Source: Phytoseiulus persimilis (lineage: Eukaryota > Arthropoda > Arachnida > Mesostigmata > Phytoseiidae). From it: DNA of 64,000 nucleotides. Where the stretch lies: NCBI GenBank assembly GCA_037576195.1, contig CM075103.1, positions 23,560,001 to 23,624,000 of the forward strand. Reading direction: 5' to 3'. The notes under the pieces are model-generated. The model saw only the letters and a program-made list of their open reading frames with translations. It did not search any database and was not told the DNA's origin. Positions 9,362-20,049 of this stretch are shown piece by piece. Every line of letters begins with the position of its first letter. Positions within the stretch are counted from its first letter, which is position 1. The translations under genes and the position numbers were made by a program.

Positions 9362-11113
9362 TCACATACATGATTGTTGGCGGCTATTGTTCAGTACACT
9401 GCGAACGCAACACGGGATCGTCGATTTACAAGTTTGACAAACTTCTTGACAAAGCCTTGCCAATATGAAGACACAGCATAGAGCGAAGAGAGGCTGTATC
9501 TTCACGAATCCGTCCATGTCGAACGTGTCTCTTGTCGTGTTGTAGGTCAGGTGCTTCTCGAACATCGGTGTCAGGGTCTCGAAGAATACCACGGTACTCT
9601 TGTACATGAGGGCATCCACCATGTCCCTCGCCGAGTACTTAATCGTGTCAGTTCCTTTGTAAACTCGCATTTCAAGAGTTTTCATCCTCCGGAAAGATAC
9701 GATCCCAGACTGGAGCATTCGGTCGAGAATTTTTCCGGGATGACTCAGCACCAACGGCAACGGATGGACGGTTGAGGATGTTTTCGACCAGGACGGACTC
9801 GTTTCCAGATTCAAAGATTCCCGGTTCCGCTCCGTAACGTGACGTCGCTCCAGGGGACGGTAGCGTTGCAAGGGCTTTCCTATCTTGGGATACACATGTT
9901 GAGGCATACTACACACGGGTACGAATTGTAAACTCCTTGATATCGCGCTAACGTTTTCGCAGGCTTTGGTAGTCTCGCAGTCGGAGAAGATGGGATTAAA
10001 TTGCAGCTTCCCGGTCGGGCTCAGGAAGGAGGACATCACGTCATTCGTGTAGATGTGTCCCACGAAGAAGGTGAATACGAACGCCGTGCATCCAATCATC
10101 AGGGTGGTGTAATTCCTCGGTGAGGTCTCGATCCCTCGACTGGTCACGATGCCAAGTAAGAGCCCACAGAAAATCGGAGAAGCTGACGCACGCGCCATGA
10201 GTGACCAAATAGCTGTTAGAATGAGCAATACGAGCAGAATGAAACACCAGGTTTCTCGTTCGAATGCTTCCAGGAGGGCCGTGACATCTGCGCTGACCAC
10301 TGGGATGTAGGTGAAGCAACGGCGACTATATTCTTCGCGGAGGATCCATCTTCTCTCCAACTGGAACGCAAGCGGCTCCGTTTTGGCAAGCATCGGGCGT
10401 GCATAGAAGGCTAACGTAGCGCGCGTGGAGTTGCATCGGACTTTCGATGTGACTTTGAAGGCTGCCAATGTAGAGGCCGTGGTGTCGGTCACCTGTTCCG
10501 TTCTACAGGTCCCAATTGCGAATCCGCAAGCAGTGATGGCATGCCCAAGCACTTCATTGAACAGATTGTCCTGATTCCTGACGCAGTGAAAACTTCTCAT
10601 TCCGCGCCCTGTCAGTACAAGCGTTCGGACCGGGAACAACTTTGGGCGAAATCGTTGCAACTCGTTTCCGTCGGAGTCGCTGTTGACCAAGACCAGGAAG
10701 AGGAATTTATGCCGTATGTTCTGAGTGAAATCGGAATGATAAAACGGGCGTTTTTCCTTACATTCCCTCCGCGTCGTCAGAAGAATGATGTATTGAGGCG
10801 CTGCCAACGCTTCGTACAGAGCGGTGTGTGCGACCAGAGGGAACATACCCCTACCATATTCAGGAGTAGAAGAACCAAGCAGGAGCGAGCTGAACTCGGG
10901 GCTTAAACTACCCGATGAGAGTGTTCCTCCCATGTCGACGAGGAGAAGAGACGTTGGATCTGCGCCCAACTTGATTGCAGTTTGTTCGGCCGCAGCTACG
11001 ATTTCCGAGGGGAACGCTTGTCCTCGAAGCTGGCTGACTCCAACGGCCAAGCAGACCAGGAGCTCGATCATGTTGCCGCACATGAAATCCTGACTACAGC
11101 TAATTTCTGTCAC
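9362..11113 (-). CDS. Ionotropic-receptor-like chemosensory channel
   Basis: This single open frame of 583 residues has the layout of a divergent arthropod ionotropic receptor (iGluR-related ligand-gated channel). Visible parts: a likely signal peptide near the N-terminus (MIELLVCLAVGVSQLRG, so the true start may be Met11 or Met15, at 11083 or 11071), an extracellular ligand-binding half to about residue 285, TM1 at 289-307 (CFILLVLLILTAIWSLMA), a short pore-like segment at about 311-326, and TM2 at 335-352. TM2 runs into VGHIYTNDVMSSFLSP, equivalent to the SYTANLAAF gate of iGluRs. A second ligand-binding lobe and TM3 at 540-556 follow. The product would sit in the plasma membrane of chemosensory neurons. 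It is the only plausible host gene here. Single-exon structure in a repeat-filled locus could also mean a recent duplicate or pseudogene. Confidence 0.7.
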   Translation of the reverse strand: MTEISCSQDFMCGNMIELLVCLAVGVSQLRGQAFPSEIVAAAEQTAIKLGADPTSLLLVDMGGTLSSGSLSPEFSSLLLGSSTPEYGRGMFPLVAHTALYEALAAPQYIILLTTRRECKEKRPFYHSDFTQNIRHKFLFLVLVNSDSDGNELQRFRPKLFPVRTLVLTGRGMRSFHCVRNQDNLFNEVLGHAITACGFAIGTCRTEQVTDTTASTLAAFKVTSKVRCNSTRATLAFYARPMLAKTEPLAFQLERRWILREEYSRRCFTYIPVVSADVTALLEAFERETWCFILLVLLILTAIWSLMARASASPIFCGLLLGIVTSRGIETSPRNYTTLMIGCTAFVFTFFVGHIYTNDVMSSFLSPTGKLQFNPIFSDCETTKACENVSAISRSLQFVPVCSMPQHVYPKIGKPLQRYRPLERRHVTERNRESLNLETSPSWSKTSSTVHPLPLVLSHPGKILDRMLQSGIVSFRRMKTLEMRVYKGTDTIKYSARDMVDALMYKSTVVFFETLTPMFEKHLTYNTTRDTFDMDGFVKIQPLFALCCVFILARLCQEVCQTCKSTIPCCVRSVLNNSRQQSCM

Positions 11114-11463
11114 TCACGAGTTTTCCTTAGAGTGAGGAACGCCTTCAAGGGATATCTCCATTCCTGGAACGCATGACGACAAGGATCCCGAAGCGAGAAC
11201 TCTGATGGCTCGACCAGGTATGGAATCAAGACACACTCTGGAGGAACTCTGTATTGTTCTCCTACAGGAATCGATAGCGGAGCCCACGAATCATTCCTGT
11301 CTCATGGGATGTCCCCGCCCTGCACTGTGCGAAACACGCTTGAGATAAGAACGGAAACCGTCGTTGTCCTTCGATCGGACGCCGAAAATAACCAATGAGC
11401 CCTCGATGTTCGCTGTCCCCGCAGTGGATGGGTTCTATATTCTCTCTCAGACAGATGCAAAAG
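11114..11463. other. Upstream flank of the receptor gene, nothing else recognised
   Basis: This is the 5' side of the minus-strand receptor gene and would hold its promoter. I could not identify a convincing TATA box or initiator and no repeat or second gene is evident. Confidence 0.3.
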
Positions 11464-12793
11464 GGAAAATTTGAAGAAAAGAGGATTCGCCTTCTACCTC
11501 GTGATGCGTCCCAGAGAGTAATTCGCAAGCATTCAAATACTGTGATTGAACCGGAGAGAGGAACAGAACTCGTCGCGACTCCGATTCGTACGGGCAAGGC
11601 CCAACTGATTGACTCTTGATTCGAGCCGTCGTATGTGCGTAGTCAATGGGCTAGTCGAATGGACCCTCCACCTCACGGGCCACAGCGGATCGTCTTGCCT
11701 CCTTTTCCCAGTTTCCAAGGTGAGGCTCTATCTTATACACCGGCGGTTGGTCTTTTACCTTCTCCTCAGAGTTCCTCAAGTCCTCCACGTTCTCGAAACG
11801 AACCATTCTTGCTCGTTTGGTCGACTCCACGTCGGTCGACGTGCCGGCCTTGGCACGGCTCACGAACGCTGTCACCTCGTACAAGGATCGCTCTCGAAGC
11901 CTAATATCGATCTCCCGTCCCAGCTGTCATCGGATCAGCCTTCGATTACAAGACTGCCGTCTCGGTCAAGACATATTCTCCTGTCTCATCACCTTGAACC
12001 GTCGTGAGGAGTCTTAAGAACTGCGCCCGTCTGTCGGCCTGGTTGTCAGTCGCTCGGCTCTCAATCGGCTCTAGTCATGCAGTGAACTCCCGAAAAGTCG
12101 GAATGGCGGTGTGCCGGTCTTCAGGAAGATGTCTGGGTTTTTCGGTACGGACTCTTCTGCCCGAACAAGTCGGATTACTGCTTGCGAGCCGCGGAATCCG
12201 GTACGATATGTTGAAACACGAAACCGGGATGTGATCCCGGGAAATCGTTATCCCCATCTCCCTCCGTGCTCTCGCACAGCGTCTGCAGAATAAGTCGAGG
12301 AAGGGTTGGGTCGCGTCCACGATTCCACTGTGCGTTGCGGATTCGTGCGTGAAAACTCCAATGCGGCGTTTTCCGTTCTCGACACGCAGTCACCCGTCAT
12401 TCGCAGGCCGCTGTACGGCTTCGCACGGACCAAGGGTCTACTCCGGTCGCCGGTCGGGCAACTTCATCTGTCACGTCCTCTTATTTCTCCACAGCTGGTC
12501 TTTAGAGTGGGAGGGAAGTAGTCGGGATCGCAAGGGCAATTCTCGAGTGAAAGATAATCCAGAAGAGCGAGTGAAGGAAATTGATCTCGAAGAGAATGAT
12601 GAAAGGATTCACCAGATACGACGCCAAACTCGAAAAGTCGTGACTCTAAATTTCTCAGATTCGAGTTTCCAGTGGAATAATTTGGGTATGGTCCTGTGCT
12701 ACATTTGGAATGCGATGTTTTCTATGAGAGCCCAATGTTCCCTATACTTTTCGTGAGCCGAAAATCGGGCACAGATCCGAATCGACGAATCTC
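11464..12793. repeat. Dispersed repeat, copy 2 (uninterrupted)
   Basis: This copy is uninterrupted and matches 1-1925 in direct orientation, about 11.46 kb away, lacking the 575-bp insertion of copy 1. A minus-strand frame at 11651-11884 looks protein-like (MYEVTAFVSRAKAGTSTDVE at its start) but I recognise no family and it is not fully conserved in copy 1. The receptor gene and five transposon fragments lie between the copies. Confidence 0.75.
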
Positions 12794-13175
12794 CATTTTA
12801 CTCCCGAGATTCAAACGTCACAACTTCCTTTCCTTCCGAGTTCAGCCGGTTGCGACTCCTCTCTTCTAGTGAAGATGAAGGTGGGAGTTGGGAGTCGACG
12901 AACATTTTCCAGCTTGGTACGCAACCTGCGACACTCCCCTGCCGGGCGATTTCTTCCTCATCGGTTTCCGAAATAGACCGCCCGTTCCTCAATACCCATG
13001 CGCTGTGAGAATTGATTTCTGGTCACTGTGCTATGCGCTCTTAGCAGCTTCTCTCCGCCACATCCCAGATTTGCACCCCAGACACATCGCTATCAAGCGA
13101 TGTTGCATCTTCGAAAAGAACAGTCTCCCGTCGCTGCTTCCTCGATCGAATCACATCACACTCATCCGTTGCAAG
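12794..13175. other. Unassigned sequence between repeat copy 2 and the hAT end
   Basis: No open frame with recognisable motifs and no matched repeat was found in this stretch. Confidence 0.3.
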
Positions 13176-13860
13176 CAGTGTCGGATTCAAGGGGAAAAGT
13201 ATATCCAGCGAATTCCACGCGAATTTTATTATGAGAGCCGCGCTTCCGGGCTCAGCTATTGTACCTTGAAGGCGCTCCTGGCTTTCTGCTCGGCAAGTGT
13301 TCCAATCGCATGGTCCAAACTCAAGGAGTCGGCAACTCGTCGCTCTATATAGAGTACAGCAAAATTGTTGAGCGTTGTATCCGTTAAGGTTGCTCGACGA
13401 TATCCCTTCACGATTTTCAAAGAGCTCATGACGCGTTCCGCGCTCACCGACCCTACCGGGAGGGTAAGGAATATGCGAAACAAGCTGCAACACGCCGGAT
13501 AGCTATCCATCATATTGTTGTCGACCACAAACTCCAGGTAGCTGAGCGGCGTGTTCTACAGAAATCACTGTTGTCGTGCGTGAAGTACATCTCTCTGAAA
13601 GTCATCAACTCATAGTTCGAGCTGTCGTGAGAAACTCGGGATAAGTTTCCATGAAAAGATCCACGCTGCGTCGCAGACACGCGTCTATGGTACTCAACGT
13701 CTCGGGCAGCAACAACTCGAACACAGAATCTATTTCTTGGAAACCCTTTTCGCGTTCTCGAAGCTCACACTTCATGCCGTCCAGAACTTCGAAGTAGCAT
13801 TGTCGATGCTTGCCCTGGCCGTCCAGTCCCGTGTCTTCAGCCATTCAGGCTTTCTAATTT
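13176..13860 (-). pseudogene. hAT transposase C-terminal fragment with terminal repeat
   Basis: The minus strand encodes MAEDTGLDG...QCYFEVLDGMKCELREREKGF (13605-13844) and, in another frame, the hAT dimerisation segment (13256-13528), with FLTLPVGSVSAERVMSSLK and LNNFAVLYIERRVADSL as key blocks. Its architecture resembles ZMYM1-type domesticated hAT proteins. The end of the element is probably CAGTGTCGGATTCAAGGGG at 13176, because the second hAT copy at 23.1 kb begins with a matching GTGGCGGATTCAAGG. The N-terminal and catalytic parts are missing. The BEL/Pao LTR starts 75 bp to the right. Confidence 0.65.
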
Positions 13861-13934
13861 GGTGATCGCTGCGGCAACGCACCTCTGAACCATCATGAAA
13901 TCCAACTCGTTCTTCTGCAGCTGCACCTGGGCAG

Positions 13935-14392
13935 TGTCACGAAAGGTGGTCGGACCTCCGGGTCTCGACACGTTCGTGGAAGCGATTCATGTGGTTCGGC
14001 CGTAGGCCACCGAGGGGGCGCCACAAGCGCACCGGAAGGAAACACAGAATCGCTCCATTTAACCTGAAATTTCTAGAGTGTAGCGCCGGGGCGCTACCTG
14101 GATCAATGTATCTAGGTAAAAAGCCAGCTAGCAGTGCGGCTAACCTATACGTGAAGGCAAATAAAAATGGTCAAGTCGTGCCCAGGGTGCCCGGCGGTTA
14201 GCTGCGGCGCAGCGCCGCGCGTTGGAACATTGCACGTTCAGTAACTTACTCGCCGTTCAAACAAACGGCACGGGAGAGCCAGCGCTCTCAATAAGTGCAA
14301 TTTCCACAGGCCACCTGGGACGGCTGCGGCCGGTACGAACCATCCAAAGCGACTCGTCAATACTCAGGTTGGAGACTGCAGGTTTTGCATCA
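13935..14392 (+). mobile_element. BEL/Pao element, 5' LTR (458 bp)
   Basis: Begins TGTCACGAAAGGTGG and ends GGTTTTGCATCA. It is exactly as long as the matching LTR at 21388-21845. The first 350 bp differ clearly between the two copies, while the last 100 bp are identical. The 5-bp flank on this side (GGCAG) does not match the flank of the other LTR (TACAT), so no target duplication is visible. Confidence 0.9.
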
Positions 14393-14393
14393 G

Positions 14394-14408
14394 TGGTGTC
14401 GGAAGGTC
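14394..14408 (+). promoter_or_regulatory. Primer binding site of the BEL/Pao element
   Basis: One base after the LTR comes TGGTGTCGGAAG. It begins with TGG, the complement of a tRNA CCA end, and resembles the tRNA-Leu-type primer sites (TGGTGTCAGAAG) known from other LTR elements. Primer identity is inference. Confidence 0.6.
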
Positions 14409-14489
14409 AAGAGAAGAATCCACACAAGAGCCAGCGCTCGAGCGAGGTCGGACAAGGTCACGCCTGAAGGAGAATTTTCTGAGTGACGC

Positions 14490-17400
14490 TTGAAGAAATA
14501 TAGTGGCAGGATGCCAATGGAGGACAAAGCAGATGTCGAGCTGTCGGGACGAGAGGTCCTGGGCGGAAATACGGATGGCCTGAAGAGGGAACTGTCGTTG
14601 GCTAGAGCTTTGGTTACCCGATCGATTACGCGAACAAAAAACGTGATCGAACAGGGATCCTGCGAAAAAGCAGTGGCAAACGCCAAGGAAGCAGCCAATC
14701 TGCTTAGCGAACAGGGACAGCGGCTGGCCAAAGCGACGCAGCGTGTGGTGGACTCAAAGTTGTTCTCGGACGACGTGCAGGAGGCGGAGGCCGCGAAGGC
14801 AATGGATTACGAGCTGAAAATCGCCGATGCGAAGTTCGAAATCGGGGCGTTTATCAGAAGCTTGGAGCCAGGGACTTCCGACAGCGCGGGGTCCCGGCGA
14901 GAATCCGATTCCATCCAGCATGATAGCGTCATGGAGAGAGAGTCACGATTCCACTCGACATTGGAGCACAGGACATCAGGTCCAAGAAGCTCATGGAAGG
15001 ACATCTTAGAGAGGATTCCGAAATTCGACGGTGATCCCACGAGGTTCCGGAGATGGAAAAACGCATTCGTACTGCACGTGGACTCGACGGCGATGGACCC
15101 GCTGGAAAAATTTGAGCTCATGCTGAAGACGTTGTCAGGCAGAGCAGCGAGGTGCCTAGGAGGCCGCGACATCACGGCGGAGAATTACGAAGACGCGAGG
15201 AACTCCCTCTACGACAGATTTGATGACATCGTCCTGGCCGAGGAACAACATGTCAACACGGTCATCAGCCTATGCGGCTGGAGTTTCAAACGGGAAGCGG
15301 TGGCCAACCGCAAGTTTGTAGACTTCGTTGAAGACCTCGCACAAAACATCGATTCGTTGGTCTTGTTGGGAAACAGCTACGAGGGTATGTCAGCGTTCGC
15401 TTCCACATTAATTATGCAATCGCTAACGTATGATCTGCGGAGGGACTTTGATAGAGCAAATAGAGCTCAGCCAGAGGAGGAAAGAGAGTCGAGGCTCGAG
15501 GCGTTGGTCGCTTTTTTGTCTGAAGAGAAAAAACAGGTCGAACGGCTGAAACTATCGTCGAGAGGCATAGTGGAGGCAGCTGGTCCTTCGAAGAATATGA
15601 AGGGAGGTCGGTTTGGCGGCGTCTCAAGCAACAACTCTTTCCGGCGAACAGAGAATAATAGGTTCAGTGTTGCCGGTGCAACCGGGGCTGTAAGTAGCCA
15701 ACACTCGTTCGCAGTCCATGCCAGTAACCTATCCGCAGATCAGGCGTGTATTTTTTGTTCTGAGCAGCATCCTAGTAATAAGTGTAGGAAACCAATGTCT
15801 CAGGAGGAACGTAGGAAGTGTGCAACGACGAAGAATGCCTGCTACAAATGCCTGAACCGTAATCACCGGGTCGACAAGTGCAAAGCCAAGCCTTGTGCGA
15901 GATGTAAGGGTAGACATCACGAGTTGCTGTGCAGTAAGTCGAACGCAGAGGTCGCGGCGTCGGCACCGGTTGTGACTCAATCCACGGGGCGGGCTAGCGT
16001 GAATTCCATAAGGATAACGAATGTTGCGGAAAGGCGGCTCCCCACGGGGTATGTGGAGGTGGTAAGCGATCACTGCGAGGCAGTCGGGAGGATCGTCCTG
16101 GACACGGGGTCGCAGAAGACGCTTATTTCAAATCGGTTCGCGGACGCTATCAAAGCGAAGTCGGTGGGCACGGATAGTTTCTTCCTACAGGCAGCTGGCC
16201 AAGCAGAGCCCAAGAAATGCAAGGGAAGAATTGTCGAGATCACGTTAAAGAGCCGATTCTCGGATAAACATTTGGTCATACACGCCACTGCGCTGCCGAA
16301 TGTGGTAGAAGGTTGTTTGCCGGAGGCAGGGTGTGTAGGGAACCTGGGCCCAATAGCTGATAGGAACGAAGGACAATGGTCGAGCGAGATCAACATTCTC
16401 ATAGGGGTTGATTATTTGTATCCTATCGTGGGGCAGTCCATAAAAAAAGTCGGGGGTTTCGTGGCGTTTGAAACGCTGTTCGGTTACTTTCTATGTGGAA
16501 CCGGACAACACCAAGAGACACAGGCAAACTCGCCTTTATTGTCGGTTATCAGGCAAAAGAGGGAAGCTTGGTCTGGAGGGAAGGAACCTAGGAGTGAAAC
16601 AGCAGTTTCATTGGCGGTTGTGGTACGCGCAAAGTACGAACCGGAGGACATTTCGTTTCTCTGGGACACGGAAGTCATGGGCATCGAGCCATACTTCAAG
16701 GAGAACGACGAAGCACCGGACGAGGAGATTAGGCGGTTCTTTGAATCAACGACGACGAGAGACCCAGACGGGCGGTACGTCATTCAGCTGCCGTTCAAGC
16801 CAAACATTCATACCTTGGGAGACAATCGGGATCTCACAGAGCGGCGTCTGAGGAGTTTCCTCGTTCAAGCAAGAAAAAACCCACAGCTGCTCGAGGCGGT
16901 GGATGCAGAAATGCAAGATTTGCTCGAGCAGGAGTTCATAGAACTCACGGATCCTCCCAGGCCCGGAGAGCAGTCTCATTATCTGCCATTACTAGCAGTA
17001 ATCAAGAAGCAGGCGACAGCCACTTCGAAGATGAAAGTCAGAGTAGTGAACGACGCCAGTGCGCGGTCACGAAATGCGGCAGGCCTGAATGATGTATTGT
17101 TCCAGGGTGAAAATCTCATTAGGGAGTTGATTGCGGTGGTGTTACAGTTTCGTCAGTTGCCAATAGTCATAACGGCAGATATAGAAAGGGCATATCTACA
17201 ATTCAAAATCACGCCGGAACATAGGAAGGTTTTGAGGTTTCTGTGGCCGTTAGGAATCAGCAAGAATCCGAGAGCCAAGTTTCGAGAAATGCGATCGTGT
17301 CGTTTGTCATTCGGCTTGCTCTCGGCACCATTTCAACACTGCGCGGGGATCCGATTGCATCTAGAGCACGAGATCGCGCGGAGACCGGAGCATCGAACAC

Positions 17401-18974
17401 TCCTGGAATTCGTAAAGAAATATTTCTACGTCGACGATCTATTGGCAGGCGCGGAAAATGTCCAACAGGGACAAAAAGTGGTGGAAGTCCTGAATGAGTC
17501 GTTTGCTGCGGGATGTTTTCCGCTCAAGAAGTGGTCAACGAATTCAGCGGAACTCGGGGAATTCATCACAGCAAAATATCCGGATGCGACCGTCACTTTC
17601 CAAGACGAGAATTTCAAATTTCTGGGTGTCCGATGGAATCAAAGAGCGGATTCGCTGCATATTGACGCGACTAAGACAATCGAGTTTTTCAAGGCGGGTT
17701 CTCCATCGAAGAGAGCTTTGCTGAAAGGCGCTAGTCAAGTTTTCGATCCAATCGGTCTTGTCGCGCCAATAATGCTAGGATTCAAGAGGCTGCTCCAGAA
17801 GTACTGGCAGAAAAAACTAGATTGGGACGCACCGCTAGACGAGGCAGATAAGGCGGAATATTTGGAAACCACGGGTCGCTTAATGCACGTGAAAGAGGTC
17901 CGCGTCGAGCGGAATTTCGGGAAGATGGTTGGGCAGACGTGCGCCAGCGCGCAAGAACTGCATGTATATTGCGATGCCAGTTTGTTGGGTTATGGTTGCG
18001 TAGCATATGCGAGAGATATCGGCGAGCCGGGTAACGTGAAGGTAGCTTTCATAATGGCGAAGGGCAGAGTAGCACCGTTGAAGGGGGAATGGTCCATCCA
18101 TAGACTGGAGCTGTTGGGTGCCATTGTTGCCACGAGGATCGCGAAGAAAATTGGCGAGGCGGTGAACGTTCCCTTTGTATCGGTGAATTTCTGGTGCGAC
18201 AACGCATGTGTCCTAGCTTGGATTAGAGATCGACCGGAGCGGTGGAAGAGCTTTGTGGAGAACCGCATCAGAGAAATCCAGAGTAGTTCGGAAGCACGGC
18301 AATGGAGATACGTCAGAACAGCGGACAACCCGGCAGATCTTGTTTCGAGATTCTCAGCGCTAGATACGGCGGAACTCAGAAAGTTCTGGTTGTCGGGACC
18401 GAGTTGGTTGGGAACTATGGGTATGCCTCGGAGTCATTCCTTAAACCCAGACGAGCTAGAACGGGAGGTCGCGAGCGAGAAAAGGTCGCAGTGTTTCGTT
18501 GGAGCAACCACGGCGAGCGTAGGAATGCTGAATATACCGTTGGGCTCTTCTTGGGCGAAGTCGATGAGAGTTTTGGCGTACATCTTTCGATGGAGACGGT
18601 ATAAGAGGGTTCTCAAACCACAGTGGCTACAGACAGTCACGGCGCCAGAATGGCAAGCTACGGAACGGGAGGTGTTCAAACGGGTGCAACGGCAGCATTT
18701 CGGGGCAGAACTCAGCCAGGGGCTCAAGGAGCTGTCGAAAAAGAGCGAGATTTCCCAGTTCAGTCCATTCCTGGATGCGGACGGGCTCATCAGGTGTCGG
18801 TCGAGGTTGAGTAATCTCAAAGATGTCACGTTCGACATCAAGAATCCAGTGAGTCTTCCAGGAGAGAACGAGGTGGTAGCGGCATACATTCGCTGGACGC
18901 ATGAGCAACTATGTCTGCACGCCGGCGCGGTGCAAGGGATTCTACAGCGGTTAAGGAGGAGGTTTCTCGTGTAA
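14490..18974 (+). CDS. BEL/Pao Gag-Pol polyprotein (frameshifted before integrase)
   Basis: This open frame of 1494 residues encodes most of a Pao-type polyprotein. In order: a coiled-coil N-terminus; a DUF1759-like gag region from about residue 167 (IPKFDGDPTRFRRWKNAF); three Cys/His knuckles at about 420-481 (CYKCLNRNHRVDKC in the middle); an aspartic protease with LDTGSQ at about 536; RT with ITADIERAYLQ at about 893 and YVDD at about 979; the Pao-specific linker (FDPIGLVAPIMLGFK); and RNase H with YCDAS at about 1159. The frame stops in the zinc-binding part of integrase after LQRLRRRFLV, and the rest continues at 18911 in another frame. A single-base indel at about 18965 explains this. 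The copy cannot make a full integrase. Met start is the first in-frame ATG after the primer site. Confidence 0.93.
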   Translation: MKKYSGRMPMEDKADVELSGREVLGGNTDGLKRELSLARALVTRSITRTKNVIEQGSCEKAVANAKEAANLLSEQGQRLAKATQRVVDSKLFSDDVQEAEAAKAMDYELKIADAKFEIGAFIRSLEPGTSDSAGSRRESDSIQHDSVMERESRFHSTLEHRTSGPRSSWKDILERIPKFDGDPTRFRRWKNAFVLHVDSTAMDPLEKFELMLKTLSGRAARCLGGRDITAENYEDARNSLYDRFDDIVLAEEQHVNTVISLCGWSFKREAVANRKFVDFVEDLAQNIDSLVLLGNSYEGMSAFASTLIMQSLTYDLRRDFDRANRAQPEEERESRLEALVAFLSEEKKQVERLKLSSRGIVEAAGPSKNMKGGRFGGVSSNNSFRRTENNRFSVAGATGAVSSQHSFAVHASNLSADQACIFCSEQHPSNKCRKPMSQEERRKCATTKNACYKCLNRNHRVDKCKAKPCARCKGRHHELLCSKSNAEVAASAPVVTQSTGRASVNSIRITNVAERRLPTGYVEVVSDHCEAVGRIVLDTGSQKTLISNRFADAIKAKSVGTDSFFLQAAGQAEPKKCKGRIVEITLKSRFSDKHLVIHATALPNVVEGCLPEAGCVGNLGPIADRNEGQWSSEINILIGVDYLYPIVGQSIKKVGGFVAFETLFGYFLCGTGQHQETQANSPLLSVIRQKREAWSGGKEPRSETAVSLAVVVRAKYEPEDISFLWDTEVMGIEPYFKENDEAPDEEIRRFFESTTTRDPDGRYVIQLPFKPNIHTLGDNRDLTERRLRSFLVQARKNPQLLEAVDAEMQDLLEQEFIELTDPPRPGEQSHYLPLLAVIKKQATATSKMKVRVVNDASARSRNAAGLNDVLFQGENLIRELIAVVLQFRQLPIVITADIERAYLQFKITPEHRKVLRFLWPLGISKNPRAKFREMRSCRLSFGLLSAPFQHCAGIRLHLEHEIARRPEHRTLLEFVKKYFYVDDLLAGAENVQQGQKVVEVLNESFAAGCFPLKKWSTNSAELGEFITAKYPDATVTFQDENFKFLGVRWNQRADSLHIDATKTIEFFKAGSPSKRALLKGASQVFDPIGLVAPIMLGFKRLLQKYWQKKLDWDAPLDEADKAEYLETTGRLMHVKEVRVERNFGKMVGQTCASAQELHVYCDASLLGYGCVAYARDIGEPGNVKVAFIMAKGRVAPLKGEWSIHRLELLGAIVATRIAKKIGEAVNVPFVSVNFWCDNACVLAWIRDRPERWKSFVENRIREIQSSSEARQWRYVRTADNPADLVSRFSALDTAELRKFWLSGPSWLGTMGMPRSHSLNPDELEREVASEKRSQCFVGATTASVGMLNIPLGSSWAKSMRVLAYIFRWRRYKRVLKPQWLQTVTAPEWQATEREVFKRVQRQHFGAELSQGLKELSKKSEISQFSPFLDADGLIRCRSRLSNLKDVTFDIKNPVSLPGENEVVAAYIRWTHEQLCLHAGAVQGILQRLRRRFLV

Positions 18975-20000
18975 GAGCACGTCGGGCCGCTAGCAAGGCG
19001 CTGGTGGCGTGTCGCACATGCAATCGTTTCAAGGCGCGACCAGCGGCCGAAGAGATGCCGGACTTGCCTGGGTTCAGAGTGGCCACTGCACCAGCGTTTC
19101 ACACGACAGGTGTCGACGCGGCGGGACCACTCACGGTCAGGAATTCGGCGGGGAGAAAGGTTCCGGCGTACGCAATGATTTTCGTATGTCCAGTAGCGCG
19201 GGCAGTGAGGATAGAACTGGTCGAGAATTTATCCACGTATGAATTCCTGATGGCCATGCGGCGGTTCTACAACAGGAACCCTACGGTTAAAGCTTTTTAT
19301 TCGGACAACGCCGCTGCGTTCCGACGGGCGGCGAAAGAAGTGAAAGCCATGTTCGATTTGTCGAGAGCGGCGGAAACGCAGAGTTTCCTAGCAAAAAATT
19401 CGCTCAGTTGGTTTCACTCGACGGAGAGGGCGCCGTGGAGGAATGGTTTCACGGAAAGGCTAATAGGAACGATCAAACGCCCGTTGAGGAAATTCTGGGG
19501 AGAAACATTCCCACGTTTAGGGAACTAGAGAACGATTCTCACGGACATCGAGAAGATAGTGAACGACAGGCCGTTAACGTGCGTCAGCACGAATCCCGAT
19601 GAGCTGCTACCGTTGAGGCCGTCAGATTTGCTATACGGGAATCAGTGCAGCCAGCGCTGCCAGATCTAACGAACGTGATAAACACGTCGGAGTTGGCCAC
19701 ACCAATCATATTATCGGAAAGATGGAAATATCAGCAGAACATCATGAACGCGTTTTGGGCAAGATACGCAAAGAGTACTTGGTTCAGCTGAAGTCCAATT
19801 TAGCAAGGCTACCGGTAGAAAGTAGATCATTGAAAGAGGGCGATATAGTTCTCCTAGACGACCCAGCGGCATCGCGAGCGTATTGGCCCATGGCTCGCGT
19901 GCATTCTGTTTGCCGCGGGGAGGGAGGCTCAGACGGACGCGTCAGAACCGTGATCGTACGACTACCTACGGGGAAAATTCCTTAAAAGACCCATCCAGCT
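18911..20000 (+). pseudogene. BEL/Pao integrase, broken
   Basis: The frame at 18911-19528 overlaps the end of the polyprotein frame and resumes the integrase. It has the CRTCNRFKARP half of the zinc finger, HTTGVDAAGPL with the first catalytic Asp, FYSDNAAAF with the second, and GFTERLIGTIKRPL with the Glu. A further frame change near 19515 and another stretch of stops separate it from the C-terminal part at 19722-19985 (AKEYLVQLKSNL-like, then GDIVLLDD and RAYWPMARV). This is the DUF5641-type tail of Pao integrases. At least three lesions inactivate it. Confidence 0.85.
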
Positions 20001-20049
20001 ACTCTACAAGATAGATGTGGCGCCAGCCGTAAATAGAGAACAGGAGTCG

